NCBI GenBank assembly: GCA_009192285.1
Contig: CM018605.1
Location: 1,574,530-1,638,529, forward strand
Direction: 5' to 3'
DNA: 64,000 nucleotides
Source: Morchella semilibera
Lineage: Eukaryota > Ascomycota > Pezizomycetes > Pezizales > Morchellaceae
Shown here: positions 46,437-59,100 of the stretch, piece by piece
Position numbering within the stretch: position 1 is the stretch's first letter
How the letters are laid out: every line of letters begins with the position of its first letter
Translations under genes and position numbers: made by a program
Notes under the pieces: model-generated
The model's input: only the letters and a program-made list of their open reading frames with translations
The model's database searches: none
What the model was told of the DNA's origin: nothing

Positions 46437-47274
46437 GCAGTCCTTAATCGTGGTTGGTGTTTCATTCTGAATCATCAGGGCCATTAGGTCCTGGTTAAGT
46501 CCCTCCAACAAACATTCAATCTTAGCCGCCTCGTTGAACTCAGAGTCGGCAGCATATCGCTGAAACTCTGCAAAGTACTCAGAAAAAGTGCGTTGGCGCT
46601 GCCTGATCTCCCTCAAATTACGAGCAGCAGTGGCGGCGCGGTCTGAATCCCCAAAAGCATTATCCAAAATCTCAAAAAACTCCGCCATGGAATCAAGAAC
46701 GATTCCTTCATCCGTAATATAAACTAAAAATTGATCCGCCGCCGGTCCCTCCAGTCGAGAAATGGAATATGCCAATTTTTGGGCCGAGGTAGGAAAACGA
46801 TCGAAATTGGCTGTGAGCTTAATCTGTAGTTGCCTCTGAAAGGTCCTGAGAGTCTTGCGATCACCCCGGTATTTCTCCGGGTCAGGAAGCTTCTCAGATT
46901 TAGATGACTTGGTTAAGTCGTCGTGGAGCTCCTCTAAACCTCCTTTGACTCCTTCTTGCAACTTTTTGATCTTAGCCCGTAGTCCCTGGATTTCTTTATG
47001 GAACTCGGCCCGGCCTTGTTCTGTTTCGGAGTAATAGGTGGTGATGTCGACCGCATATTGCTGGACTCCTCCGTGCGCTCTTTGAAGAAGGGCATACGCT
47101 TGCTTCGCTTCTTCCGTTGCGGCGGGGTCCACTTCAGGGTGAGCGACAAAGAACCCTTCGAGATCCGTATGGAGCTTTTGATAATCAAATGCATTGGTAG
47201 CTGGAGAGGTCATGGTGGACTATGGTGCGAGGAACTCGGACTGTGCCAGTCGAGTGAGAACGGTCTCGTCTTAG

Positions 47275-47907
47275 TGTGACGGAGTAACCCGACGCAAAGA
47301 AGAAGATGACAATAATGACGCAGAAGAACCCGAGGAGCACAGTCTACTCAACGAGGAGACTGACGAAGACAGAGGCAACACTGGGCAGGCACAAGCACAG
47401 GCACCGGCGAAGGCAAGGGCAAGAGCAAGGGCACAAGAGCACGGAGCAGGGAGGGTGAGGACCGAATGGACCTCAACGAGAACGATGAGAGGTGCTATGA
47501 GTTTCCTCTCGTCAGAGGATCAAGTATTTGATACGAGAGGCTATGGCTTGGAAATAGGGGTAGATTCCTATGTACTGAAATAACAAGAAGACGAGACAGA
47601 GAGAAAAGAAAGAAAGAACTAAGGAAAACATCTATCCTCGCTATTTAACATACCTCCTCCACTAGTCCGCTATGACTCACACTTTTGCTCATAGAACCTC
47701 ATAGAAACCCGTTGCTACCACACCCCGTAATCCTCCCCACCATCTCCGCTATTTTACATTACCAATCCATCACGCCATCGAACCTCCCAGAACCTAATGA
47801 CGACAGCCTCCACCTCACAATCCCCGCTCTCACTTAACATTACCCTGACAACCACAACCGTACATCGCCTACCGAACTATCGGGACAAATGCCAAGACGC
47901 GGGGACA
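47275..47907 (-). repeat. alpha LTR, 5' LTR of element M
   Basis: 633 bp. AAGACGAGAC on the plus strand (47588-47597) means the transcript start region reads GTCTCGTCTT, complementary to the leader at 47263-47274. Confidence 0.85.
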
Positions 47908-48806
47908 TCAATGGGACCCGCAAGGAGCTACCCGGGTTCCTCAATCTCCTCCGTACCAAACTCAGGGTTAACCATGATAGGTTCCTGAACGAAGAGGCTA
48001 TGGTCTTTTATGCAGTAAGTCAGTTGGAAGGGAAGGCTTTAGATCAAGTCATCCCAATGGCCACCGGAGATGCCGCCCCGTTTGTTTCTGTCGCTACCTT
48101 TGTTGCATTTTTGGAAGCATCTTTCGGAGACCCAGACCCTAGAGGCACAGCCCAAAGGGAGCTCCAAGGCCTCCGCCAAGGCAAAGGAGACTTCGCGACC
48201 TACCTTACCCAATTCTTACGTATTATGGGCCAACTCAATTACAATGAGGAAGCCAAGAAGGACGCCCTAGAGACTGGGCTATCCGACGACCTTAAAGACG
48301 CCATGATCTATCAAGACACTACTGAGGAAGGCTTTGATGCCTATGTTAGAAGACTTATGACTATGGACAACAGGATTAGGGCTAGGAAGGATGCCCACAA
48401 AATCAATAGGAACCCGATAGGACAATTTACCCCCCAACCCGCTTCTCCACACCCGTCGCATACGCCAGGAGGCCTGGCCCCTATGGATCTTTCTGCCCTT
48501 CAGGCTCGTCCTACTATACGTCCCCCACCAGAGGGAAGATATACTTTTGCTAATGGCCGCCGGCATACTACCGCCGCTGAAAAGAAATGGAGAATGGAGA
48601 ATGGCCGCTGCGCCTATTGTGCCGCCGCCGACCATGTCTTCGCCAACTGCCCTCAAGGCAATCGCCCGCGTGCCCCCCCTCTGGTTATGAGAGGTGCCAT
48701 CCTATCTGCTCCCCCCGCTGCCCCCATTGAGACTCTCGTCCCTATTTCTTCTTCTTCTTCGTCTACGGATATTGCGTTGTCTTCCGGTAATTCGGGTTTT
48801 CAGTAG
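47908..48806 (+). pseudogene. gag of the E element, 5'-truncated
   Basis: Fossil capsid-like gag (TRKELPGFLNLLRTKLRVNH) with an atypical zinc knuckle CAYCAAADHVFANC near 48609 and a Ser-rich tail. Confidence 0.7.
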
Positions 48807-49139
48807 TACCTGGTCAGTATCATAGCCCTCGCCAGGGACCTTCAAAGGAATTTTCTTTATCTGCGTTTTCTATTTCTGGGTTTTCAGTTTCGGTTATGGC
48901 AGAGGAGGAATTAAATGGAGATCACTTAGTTGTAGCCTGTGATATTGCTCACAATAAGAACTCCATTTCCACCTACGCTATGATTGATACTGGGGCCTCG
49001 GGATTCGCATTTATTGATGAGACCCTTGCGCGCCATCACCAACTTCCTCTTTTCCCCCTTAAAATACCTCGTACTCTTGAGGTGATTGATGGGAGACCTA
49101 TAGCATCTGGACAAATTACCTCAATATGCCGTGTACCTC

Positions 49140-49276
49140 CATCAGCAAGACCTCATTTGTCTCCTGATGTCTCCTGAGTCTCAGGAGACTCAAAAAATGT
49201 CCAGGAATCTCAGGAGAGTCTCAGGAGACCTGGGAGACTGTTGGGAGACTCCAGTCACAAGTTGAGCTTGCTGATG
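49140..49276 (+). mobile_element. 137-bp inverted-end element, copy 6
   Basis: Target duplication TC, in the protease region of the E element. Confidence 0.85.
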
Positions 49277-49821
49277 TCTACTTATCGGCTCTCATCAAGA
49301 ACAAATTCCACTTTTCGTCACCAAGTTGGGACAGTACCCCCTAGTTCTTGGCATCCCTTAGCTGCAACATCACGATGCCACTCTTAAATTTAAGAGCAAT
49401 ACGGTGGCCTTTGACTCGGAGTTCTGTAAAAAGAACTGTAATTCTATGACTACCCCTGATGTTATTCTCGGTATTAAACCCCCAACCTATATGATAGGCC
49501 CAGTTCCCTTTAGCCGCCTCGCCCGTCGCAAACAACTACAAATTTGCAGCATAACATTGTATGAGATTGAGAAGACCCTTCAGGACGCTCCAAAGGATGG
49601 GTGGAAACAAAGGATCCCCAAACGCTATCATAACCGATTGAATATGTTCGATGAAGCCTTTGCCCAGGACCTACCGCCTCGACGCCCCTACGACCATAAG
49701 ATACCCCTGAAGGAAGGAAAGGAGCCTCCATTTGGTCCCCTCTATGGCATGTCTAGGGACGAGTTGCTCGCATTAAGGGATTATATTCGGGAGAATCTTT
49801 CTAAGGGGTTTATCCGCGCTA

Positions 49822-49958
49822 CATCAGCAAACTCAACTTATGACTGCAGTCTCCCAACAGTCTCCCAAGTCTCCTGAGAGTCTCCTGAGATTCCTGGAGA
49901 TCTTTTGAGTCTCCTGAGGCTCAGGAGACATCAGGAGACAAATGAATTCTTGCTGATG
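49822..49958 (-). mobile_element. 137-bp inverted-end element, copy 7
   Basis: Target duplication TA, in the RT region of the E element, opposite in orientation to copy 6. Confidence 0.85.
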
Positions 49959-51195
49959 TAGTTCATCCCCGGCTGGGGCCCAGGTATTATTTGTTAAAAA
50001 GGCTGATGGGTCACTTCGTCTCTGCGTAGATTACCGAGGGTTAAATGAGCTGACGGTTAAGAATCGATACCCATTACCCTTAATTCAGGAAACTTTGGAC
50101 CGTCTTTCTAAAACCAAGTGGTATACTAAGCTGGATTTACAACAGGGGTACAATCAAATCCGAATGGCCGAAGGGGAAGAGTGGAAGACGGCGTTTAGGA
50201 CCCGCTACGGTCACTTCGAATACACCGTGATGCCATTCGGTCTTACCAATGCTCCCGCTACCTTCCAACATTTCATCAACGACTGCCTCCGAGAACACTT
50301 AGATCAATTCTGCACTGCATATTTGGATGATATCCTTATATATAGTGACTCCCTCGAGGAACATGAACGACACGTCGAAATTATATTGGGGGTACTACAG
50401 GAGAATAGAATTCTGCTGAAACCAGAGAAATGCGAATTTCATACCCAGAGTACTACCTATCTTGGACTGATTATTGAACCCAATGGTATCCATATGGACC
50501 CTCATAAGGTATCGGCAGTACAAGAATGGACTACTCCTAAGTCGGTTAAAGACGTACAAGCCTTTCTGGGTTTCGCTAATTTCTATCACCGCTTTATTTT
50601 TGCATTCTCGAAGCTTGCAGCCCCCTTGACAAAACTTACAAAGAAGAATGTTCCTTTCTTCTGGACCCCGGAAGCAGAAATAGCATTTCAATCCTTGAAA
50701 GAAGCCTTCACCACCGCCCCCATTTTGATTCATTTCGATCCTGAAAAGCCAATTACAGTGGAAACAGATGCGTCGGACTATGTTGCCGGTGGTATACTTT
50801 CCCAATATGATGAACAAGGGAAATTACACCCTGTGGCGTTCTTCTCTAAGAAACATACGCCTGCGGAATGTAACTACGAAATTTATGACAAAGAGTTACT
50901 GGCAATAATTAGATGTTTCGAGGAATGGAGGCCGGAGTTGGAAGGAGCTAAACACCCTATTGAGGTTATTTCCGACCACAAAAATCTTGAATATTTTATG
51001 TCTACCAAGCAACTCAATAGGAGACAAGTACGATGGGCTAAATATTTATCGCGATTTGATTTTATTATTAAATATAGACCGGGAAGGCAGAGTGGGAAGC
51101 CGGATGCGTTGACTAGGTGTCCCGGCGTCTTGGCATCTGTCCCGACAGTCCGGTAGGTGATGTATGGTTATGATTGTTGTGGTAATGTTAAGCGA

Positions 51196-51640
51196 TATCA
51201 CGGCGTGGGGCGCGGTCTAGTGGTGTTGCGGGAAGAGGGATTAATCAGGGATTCTCTTAGGTTCTTTGAGTTTCGGTATTAGGGGTTCGGTTCGGAAATA
51301 GCGGGTCGGAAATAGGAGATAAGGTTGGGTTCGGATATAGTGGTCTTGGGAGGTTCTATCGGATTCTGTACAGGGATGCTCGGGTTAGTCATCGGGTCGG
51401 GTGATGTGATATATGAATGGGCTTTTGCCCCGCTTGTAGATAGTTTCTTTCCTTTCCTCTTCACGCAACCTTCCTATCCTTAGGAGTTTGTAGTCCTTTA
51501 GAATATATTCGGTTCTCTACCTCGTATTTTGCCTCGTTCCATAGTCTCGCCTCGCCCCGCCTCGGATATTACTGCTACGACCCGCCTAGGTAGTGTACCT
51601 TGGCTCACTTCGTCCCAACCTCCGTTTTCGCTCCGTGATA
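51196..51640 (+). repeat. 5' LTR of B2
   Basis: 445 bp, TATCACGG..CCGTGATA, TATA-like GATATATGAATGG near 51407 and a CT-rich start. Confidence 0.88.
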
Positions 51641-51704
51641 CTAAGGTTGCGTCTCCAACGCCAACCTACACTACACATATCGATACAATATCTGGTTATT
51701 TACC

Positions 51705-53789
51705 ATGTCACACGTCGAGCCTATGGAAGAGTCAGAAGGACTCTACGAGATCCTTCAAAGGGATCTTGATACATTTATAGCCACACACCCTACCGTCGCT
51801 GACGATGCCAGTGAGGAAGCCAAGAAAATCCATGACCTAATGTTCCGCGCTCAACAAGCCGTCAAGCAACTTATTATTAATTGGCAGGTAGAAATAGAGG
51901 ATGGAGATGAAGCTCGAAAAGAATGGACCAAGAAACTCACAAAGTTGGGAAGGGAGAATCAAGATTTGGAGGGACAGATAACAGTTCTCGAAACTCAGGT
52001 CACCACTCTCCAAACTCAAGTAAGAACAGCAAACCAAGCAACGCAATCCGCCGAAGACGCACTCGCCGCCCAGATTGCACTCCCACCTCCTCCTCCGCCC
52101 CCAGCGGCAGACCCTATTCCACCACCCCCCTCTCGACGTCGCAACCGCCTCTTAGAAGGCATCGCCCTTACCCAGGAACCTGTCCCGGCGTCTTGGCAGT
52201 CGTCCCGACAGCCCGGTAGGCGATGTACGATTGTGGTTGTTAAGGTAATGATAAGCGAGAGTGGGGAGTACGAGGTGGAGGCTGTCGTCATTAGGTTCTA
52301 GGAGGTTCGATGGCGTGATGGATTGGTAATGTAGGATAGCGGAGGTGGTGGGGAGGATTACGAGGTGTGGTAGCGACGGGTTTCTATGAGGTTCTATGAG
52401 CAAGAGTGTGAGTCATAGCGGACTAGTGGAGGGGGTATGTTAAATAGCGGGGATAGATGTTTTCCTTAGTTCTTTCTTTCTTTCCTCTCTGTCTCGTCTT
52501 CCTGTTATCTTGGTACATAGGAATCTACTCCTATTTCTAAAGCCATAGCCTCTCGTACCAAAGACTCGATCCTCTGACAAGAGGAAACTCATAGTATCCC
52601 TCATCGTTCTCGTTGAGGTCCCTTCGGTCCTCACTCTCCCTGCTCTGTGCCCTTGTGCCCTTGCTCTTGCCTTTGTCTTCGTCGGTGCCTGTGCTTGTAC
52701 CTGCCCGGCGTTGTCCCTGTCTTCATCGGCCCCCTCGTCGAGTATACTGTGCTCCTCGAGTCCCTCTGCGTCATCATTGTCATCTTCTTCTTTGCGTCGG
52801 GTTACTCCGTCACAGAACCAAGGGCAGAAAGGTCAGAAAAGCTGCCAGACCCGGAGAAATACCGAGGTAGCCGAAAGGGACTCCCCCAGTTCCAAAATAT
52901 GTTGAAACTCAAACTCTTGGGCAATGCCGACAGGTACCCCACTCTGCAAAATCAGTTGACCTATGCCATTTCTCGTTTGGAAGGCCCCGCCGCCGACCAA
53001 TTTATGCCCTATATTACTGCTATTGGAATCAACCTTCCTTCCATGGAAAGGTTTTTCGAAATTTTGAATACGGCCTTTGGAGATCCAGACCAGGTAGGGA
53101 CTGCCCGCCGCGCCCTCAGAAGAATTAAGCAACTCAACCGTCCCTTCTCGGAATACTTTGCCGAGTTCCAACGCTACGCTGCGGAGGCTGGTATGGGAGA
53201 AGCTGCCAATGTGAAGGCTCTCATGGAAGGCCTGAGCGAGGAACTCACCAAGCTCATGGTCCATGAGGAGACCCCCGCCACTGTTATTGAACTTGCCACC
53301 ATCCTCCAACGTTTGGACAACAAGCAGCAGATGATTACTGCTCGCTACCGCCCTCGCTACCAGGCCCCCGCACCCCAAGCCCGCCTGGCCCCTCGTTATA
53401 CTGCTCCCGCTCCTCCTGGACCTCGCTATCAGGCCCCAGCTGCTCCTGCCCTGCGATATTCAGCTCCGCCTCCGCCCGTCCCTCGCTATCAAGCCCCCGC
53501 TCGCCCCAACCCTCCAGCTGCCCACCCGTCCCATACGCCCGGAGGAGTGGTCCCTATGGATTTGTCGCAAGGCCGTGGCCGCCCGGATCCCCAGGAAAGA
53601 GAAGCCCGGCGCGTAGAGAATAGGTGTTTTTATTGTGGAGGTGTAGGACACCTTGTAAGGGAATGCCCGCAGGCGCCGGCCCCCAGGAACCCAGCCCCCA
53701 GGATGAGGGGAGCTAGGGCAGATATTAGGAAAGAAGAAAAGGAAGAAGCCTCCGGCGATGAGGCGTTAAAAGATTTTTCCCTGGACTGA
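51705..53789 (+). pseudogene. gag of B2, split by a solo LTR
   Basis: Begins MSHVEPMEESEGLYEILQRD. The second part after the LTR has the capsid core, Pro/Ala repeats and zinc knuckle CFYCGGVGHLVREC. Close to B1 gag. Fossil by insertion. Confidence 0.85.
52181..52814 (+). repeat. solo alpha LTR in gag of B2
   Basis: 634 bp, target duplication GAACC on both sides. Confidence 0.88.
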
Positions 53790-53863
53790 GTGGCTCACTC
53801 CAGGGACGGTTAAGGGACTTTTCTAGGATTTCGGTTTCTGGGTTTTCGGTTTCGGAGAAGGAT

Positions 53864-56800
53864 ATGGATGGGAATCAATTAGTCGTAACTTGCTCAATTT
53901 CTCAAAATAAAGATTCTTTTATCCCATCATATGCCCTCATTGATACTGGCGCCTCAGGATACGCGTTCATAGATAAGGACTTCGTATGCCACCATAAATT
54001 AAAAACAATTCCTCTTATTCTCCCTCGACACATAGACGTAATAGATGGTAGACCTATCGAATCGGGAAAGGTCACCCATAAAGTCATCCTTAGTCTCGAT
54101 ATCAACGGCCACAGAGAAGACGCCCCCTTTTTTGTCACACAATTAGGTCATTACCCGATTGTTATGGGCCTTCCATGGATGCGCAGACATGCGACCACGA
54201 TACTACCCGCCGATAATGAAATACACTTCAATTCGTCAACTTGCATTAGGGACTGCTCCCTGGATCATACTAAAGTCATCGCTAAGGGTATTTCTATTGA
54301 GCCCCCCGCTAAGCCAACAACCAATATCTCAGTTATTACCTCCTACGCTTTTCACAGACTTATTCATAAAAAACGAAAAGGAATGAAACTTTATTCCACC
54401 ACCCTTAAAGCCCTTGACGACCTATTGGCCCAAGTACCTAAGGATCCTCGAGCACTCGTACCTATGGAACATCATCAATATTTGCATCTTCTCAGTGAAC
54501 CAAATGCCGCCAAACTGCCTCCTCATCGCATCGAATATGATCTGTCTATTGATATACAAGAAGGAAAGACTGTACCATTCGGACCCATGTATGGGATGAC
54601 TCGGTTAGAACTTCAGGCACTTAGAGATTATCTAGCGGAATATCTATCCAATGGACGGATTCGACATGGTACCTCTCCTGCAGGCTCTCCGGTACTATTT
54701 GTTAAAAAGGCTGATGGCTCCCTTCGACTCTGTGTTGACTATAGAAAGTTGAATGCGGTAACGGTCAAGAATCGACATCCCCTACCATTAACACCGGAAA
54801 CTTTTATGGGCATTTCCTCGGCCAAATACTTTACTAAATTGGACCTCCGCAATGGCTATCATCAGTTAAGAATCAGGGAAGGAGACGAGTGGAAAACGGC
54901 ATTTAGGACGCGATACAGTCACTTTGAATATACCGTTATGCCCTTTGGATTGACCAATGCTCCCGCTGCATTTCAACACTGGGTCAACGACATGCTCCGC
55001 CCTTATCTCGACCACTTCGCCACCGCATATCTTGATGATATCCTTATATATTCGGCTACTCTTGAAGAACATAAAGAACATGTTGACAAGGTCCTAAGAA
55101 TTCTCGACAGGAATCAGGTCCACCTTAAACCCGAAAAATGTGAATGGCATGTCAAGGAAACAATGTATCTCGGCTTTGTTCTTACACCCGAAGGGATTAA
55201 GATGGACGAATCCAAAGTCGCTACCATAAGGAACTGGGAAACCCCAACTTGCCTGAAAGATGTACAGGAATTTTTGGGATTTGCAAACTTCTACCGGCGA
55301 TTTATCTATGCGTACTCAAGGGTAGTATCTCCTTTGACCGCCCTGACAAAGACAGGAGTGGTATTTAAATGGACAGACAAAACGGAGAAGGCATTTCAGG
55401 ATCTCAAGCTTGCATTTACCACGGCACCCATACTCAGGCATTTTGTCCCGGCGTCTTGGCAGTCGTCCCGACAGTTCGGTAGGCGATGCACGATTGTGGT
55501 TGTTTAGGTAATGATAAGCGAGAGTGGGGAGTACGAGGTGGAGGCTGTCGTCATTAGGTTCTAGCAGGTTCGGTGGCGTGATGGATTGGTAATGTAGAAT
55601 AGCGGAGATGGTGGGGAGGATTACGAGGTGTGGTAGCGACGGGTTTCTATGAGGTTCTATGAGCGAGAGTGTGAGTCATAGCGGACTAGTGGAGGAGGTA
55701 TGTTAAATAGCGGGGATAGATGTTTTCCTTAGTTCTTTCTTTCTTTCTTCTCTGTCTCGTCTTCCTGTTATCTCGGTATATAGGAATCTATTCCTATTTC
55801 TACAAAGCCATAGCCTCTCGTACCAAAGACTCGATCCTCTGACAAGAGGAAACTCATAGCATCCCTCATCGTTCTCGTTGAGGTCCCTTCGGTCCTCACT
55901 CTCCCTGCTCTGTGCTCTTGTGCCCTTGCTCTTGCCTTTGTCTTCGCCGGTGCCTGTGCTTGTGCCTGCCCGGCGTTGTTCCTGTCTTCATCGGCCCCCT
56001 CGTCAAGTACACTGTGCTCCTCGAGTCCCTCTGCGTCATCATTGTCATCTTCTTCTTTGCGTCGGGTTACTCCGTCACACATTTCGACCCAGATCGAGAA
56101 ATTATAGTAGAAACGGACGCCTCCGATTATGTCTCAGCCGCTATTATGTCACAACGGGACGACGAAGGAATTTTGCACCCAGTCGCCTTCTTCTCCAAGA
56201 AGCACACGCCAGCAGAGTGCAATTATGAAATATACGATAAGGAGCTTTTGGCAATTATTCGGGGATTTGAAGAATGGCGTTATTTCCTGGAAACAGCCTC
56301 ATATCCTATCAAGGTTCTTACAGACCACAGGAACCTGGAATACTTTATGTCTACTAAGTTGTTAAATCGTCGACAAACTCGTTGGTCAGAATTTTTATCT
56401 CGCTTTGATTTTGTTATTCAATTTCGTCCAGGCAAACAGGGAGGTAAACCGGATGCACTCACTAGGCGATCAGGAGATCTCCCTAAGGAGGGGGATGAAC
56501 GCCTTGCGTATCAGTATCAGACCGTGTTGAAGAGAAAAAATTTGGATAATAAGCTAAGTTTGTTGGCGGGTTCTTTAGCAAATGAACCCGCTGAAGGAAT
56601 GCCCACTATTCAGGAGTTATTTATAAAAGCTTACCAAGAAGATAGTTTCCCAAACAAGGTGCTCACGATGCTGAAAGACGGCACGAAGCAATCGAAACAA
56701 ATCTCCCTCGCCGAATGCGCCGAGAACGAAGACGGACTTCTTCTATATCGCCGCAAGCTTTTCGTACCAGAACATGAGGAGTTACAACTCAGACTTCTTC

Positions 56801-58070
56801 AGGAATATCACGATAAACCATCAGCGGGACATCCGGGTAGAGCAAAGACTCTAGAGCTACTTAGTCGCAATTATTACTGGCCGAACATGCGGAAATACAC
56901 TGACCGCTATGTTATGAACTGCCATATCTGCCGCAGGAGCAAAGCAAATCGCAATGCCCCTCAAGGTGTTCTTCGACCTCTCCCAGTTCCTAAAGCACCA
57001 TGGACAGATGTCTCGATGGACTTTGTTACCGGCCTACCTCTTAGTGATAATTACAATGCCATTCTCGTTGTCGTCGACCGCCTCACAAAAATGAGACACT
57101 TTATTCCATGCACTGAAGAATCAGGAGCTAGAGATGTTGCTCGAATGTATCTGGAAAATGTATGGAAATTACATGGTCTTCCGGAAAAGATAGTGTCGGA
57201 TCGCGGCACTCAATTTACCTCAGATTTTGGAAATCGTTATGCGAGCGCCTCGAAATTTCTCCCCGTTATTCTACCGCATTTCACCCCCAGACAGACGGTC
57301 AGACCGAAAGGATCAATGCCATCATGGAACAATATCTTCGAAGCTATGTGGACTATCAACAGGATAATTGGGCCACTTATTTACCTATGGCAGAATTCGC
57401 CACCAATAATCATGTTTCCGAATCAACCAAGCTCTCCCCCTTCGAAGCTAACTACGGCCGCCACCCTCGCATGAACTTCGGTCCTCTACGACATGGTACT
57501 ACCACGAATGAAGACCAGGCTAACACTATGGCGAGAGATATGTCAGAAGTGTTTGACTTTCTCCGAGCAGAAATGTTCAGAGCCCAACGGATTCAGGAGG
57601 AGTCTGCTAATGCCAATCGTATTCCGGCACCACGCTATAGTATTGGGGATAAGGTATGGTTGTCTACCCGAAACCTATTGACCAAACGACCATCAAAAAA
57701 GTTGGATTGGAAACAGATCGGACCTTATCCAATCTCTCGTGTTGTTAGCCCCTATGCGTATGAACTCGCGCTACCTGCCTCAATGAAAATACACCCAGTG
57801 TTCCATATTTCGCTATTATCATCCGCCGCCAATGATCCCGTCCCAGGTCAGATACAAATACCTCCACCGGCCGTTCAAATCGAAGGTGAACAAGAGTGGG
57901 AAGTGGATGCTATTCTGGACTCTCGGAAACAACGCGGAAGACTTGAGTATCTTGTTAGATATACCGGTTATGATGAGCCATCATGGCAACCCTACGGCGA
58001 CTTAGACAACTCCCCTGAGTTAATTAAAGATTTTCACGAACGATACCCACGCAAGCCTAAGAGGACTTAG
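53864..58070 (+). pseudogene. pol of B2, split by a solo LTR
   Basis: Protease DTGASGYAF, RT ([20 protein letters not shown]), RNase H after the LTR, integrase ([19 protein letters not shown]) and a chromodomain (LEYLVRYTGYDEPSWQP). It ends beside the polypurine tract. About one break besides the insertion. Confidence 0.85.
55444..56079 (+). repeat. solo alpha LTR in pol of B2
   Basis: 636 bp, target duplication CATTT on both sides. Confidence 0.88.
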
Positions 58071-58093
58071 GCCTCAGAGGGGGACCTAATATC

Positions 58094-58537
58094 TATCACG
58101 GCGTGGGGCGCGGTCTAGTGGTGTTGCGGGAAGAGGGATTAATCAGGGATTCTCTTAGGTTCTTTGAGTTTCGGTATTAGGGGTTCGGTTCGGAAATAGC
58201 GGGTCGGAAATAGGGATAAGGTTGGGTTCGGATATAGTGGTCTTGGGAGGTTCTATCGGATTCTGTACAGGGATGCTCGAGTTAGTCATCGGGTCGGGTG
58301 ATGTGATATATGAATGGGCTTTTGCCCCGCTTGTAGATAGTTTCTTTCCTTTCCTCTTCACGCAACCTTCCTATCCTTAGGAGTTTGTAGTCCTTTAGAA
58401 TATATTCGGTTCTCTACCTCGTATTTTGCCTTGTTCCATAGTCTCGCCTCGCCCCGCCTCGGATATTACTGCTACGACCCGCCTAGGTAGTGTACCTTGG
58501 CTCACTTCGTCCCAACCTCCGTTTTCGCTCCGTGATA
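58094..58537 (+). repeat. 3' LTR of B2
   Basis: 444 bp, preceded by the AGAGGGGGACC polypurine tract at about 58077-58087. Confidence 0.88.
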
Positions 58538-59100
58538 AGCGAGAGCGGGGAACGCGAGTTGAAGGTTGTCGTCATTAGGTTCTAGGAGGTTCGATGGCGT
58601 GATGGATTGGTAATGTAGAATAGCGGAGATGGTGGGAGGATTACGAGGTGTGGTAGCGATGGGTTTCTATGGGGTTCTATGAGCGAAAGTGTGAGTCATA
58701 GCGGATCAGTGAAGGAGGTGTGTTAAATAGCGGGGATAGATGTTTTCCTTAGTTCTTTCTTTCTTTTCTCTCTGTCTCGTCTTCCTGTTATTCTGGTACA
58801 TAGGAATTAACTCCTATTTCTAAGCCATAGTCTCCCGTATCAAAGACTCTGTCCTCCGAAAGGGGAATCTTATAGTACTTATTATCGTCCTCGTTGAAGT
58901 CCATCTGGTCCTCGCTTTCCCTGCTCTGTGTCCTTGTGCCTTTACCCTTGCCTTTGCCTTCGCCGGTGCCTGTGCTTGTGCCTGCCCGGTGTTGTCTTTG
59001 TCTTTGTCGGTCTCCTCGTCGCGTAGACTGTGCTCCTCGAGCCTATCTGCGTCATCATTGTCATCTTCTTCTTTGCGTCAGGTTACTCCGTCACACTAGG

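Larger units (their letters stand above)
43935..47213 (-). pseudogene. gag-protease-RT part of element M
   Basis: Fossil with gag start MTSPATNAFDYQK, zinc knuckle, protease and RT ([20 protein letters not shown]). Two 137-bp elements interrupt it; a few other breaks. It is about 90 percent like block N by eye, except next to the LTR, where they are almost identical. Confidence 0.8.
29966..47907 (-). mobile_element. alpha-family chromovirus M, split by a large insertion
   Basis: 5' LTR 47275-47907 and 3' LTR 29966-30597 are the best-matching LTR pair (about 17 differences in 632 by eye). Gag to the start of RNase H lies at 43935-47213, and the rest of RNase H plus integrase with chromodomain at 30619-32499. 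GTTTT occurs on both sides of the intervening block (32495-32499, 43935-43939). The outer flanks show no shared target duplication, so at least one side was rearranged. Two 137-bp elements are inserted. Broken, with several breaks. Moderately old compared with the B elements. Confidence 0.75.
48896..51117 (+). pseudogene. protease-RT-RNase H of the E element
   Basis: Protease DTGASGFAF, RT with [28 protein letters not shown] and YLDDILIYS, and RNase H with [12 protein letters not shown] up to KPDALTR, where the alpha LTR cuts in. Fossil. Confidence 0.8.
51196..58537 (+). mobile_element. B-family chromovirus B2, young, carrying two solo LTRs
   Basis: LTRs 51196-51640 and 58094-58537 differ by about two substitutions and one small length change. 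Target duplication AGCGA is at 51191-51195 and 58538-58542. The leader CTAAGGTTGCGT (51641-51652) pairs with ACGCAACCTT at 51463-51472. Gag, protease, RT, RNase H, integrase and chromodomain are all present. Two solo alpha LTRs interrupt it, with about one other break. It is the youngest full-structure element in the window. Confidence 0.9.
51118..59095 (+). repeat. alpha LTR in the E element, itself split by B2
   Basis: Its two parts (51118-51195 and 58538-59095) add up to one full LTR of about 631 bp. CTAGG flanks it at 51113-51117 and 59096-59100. It inserted as, or collapsed to, a solo LTR before B2 arrived. Confidence 0.85.

Noticed and set aside
29281-49958. The 137-bp inserts as a CRISPR-like or tandem repeat array
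   Set aside because: Copies are dispersed, in both orientations, each with its own 2-bp duplication, so they are transposed units.
52613-52870. Leu/Cys/Pro-rich frames repeated in every alpha LTR
   Set aside because: They arise from the LTR's short hexamer-like repeats and recur wherever the LTR does; not genes.
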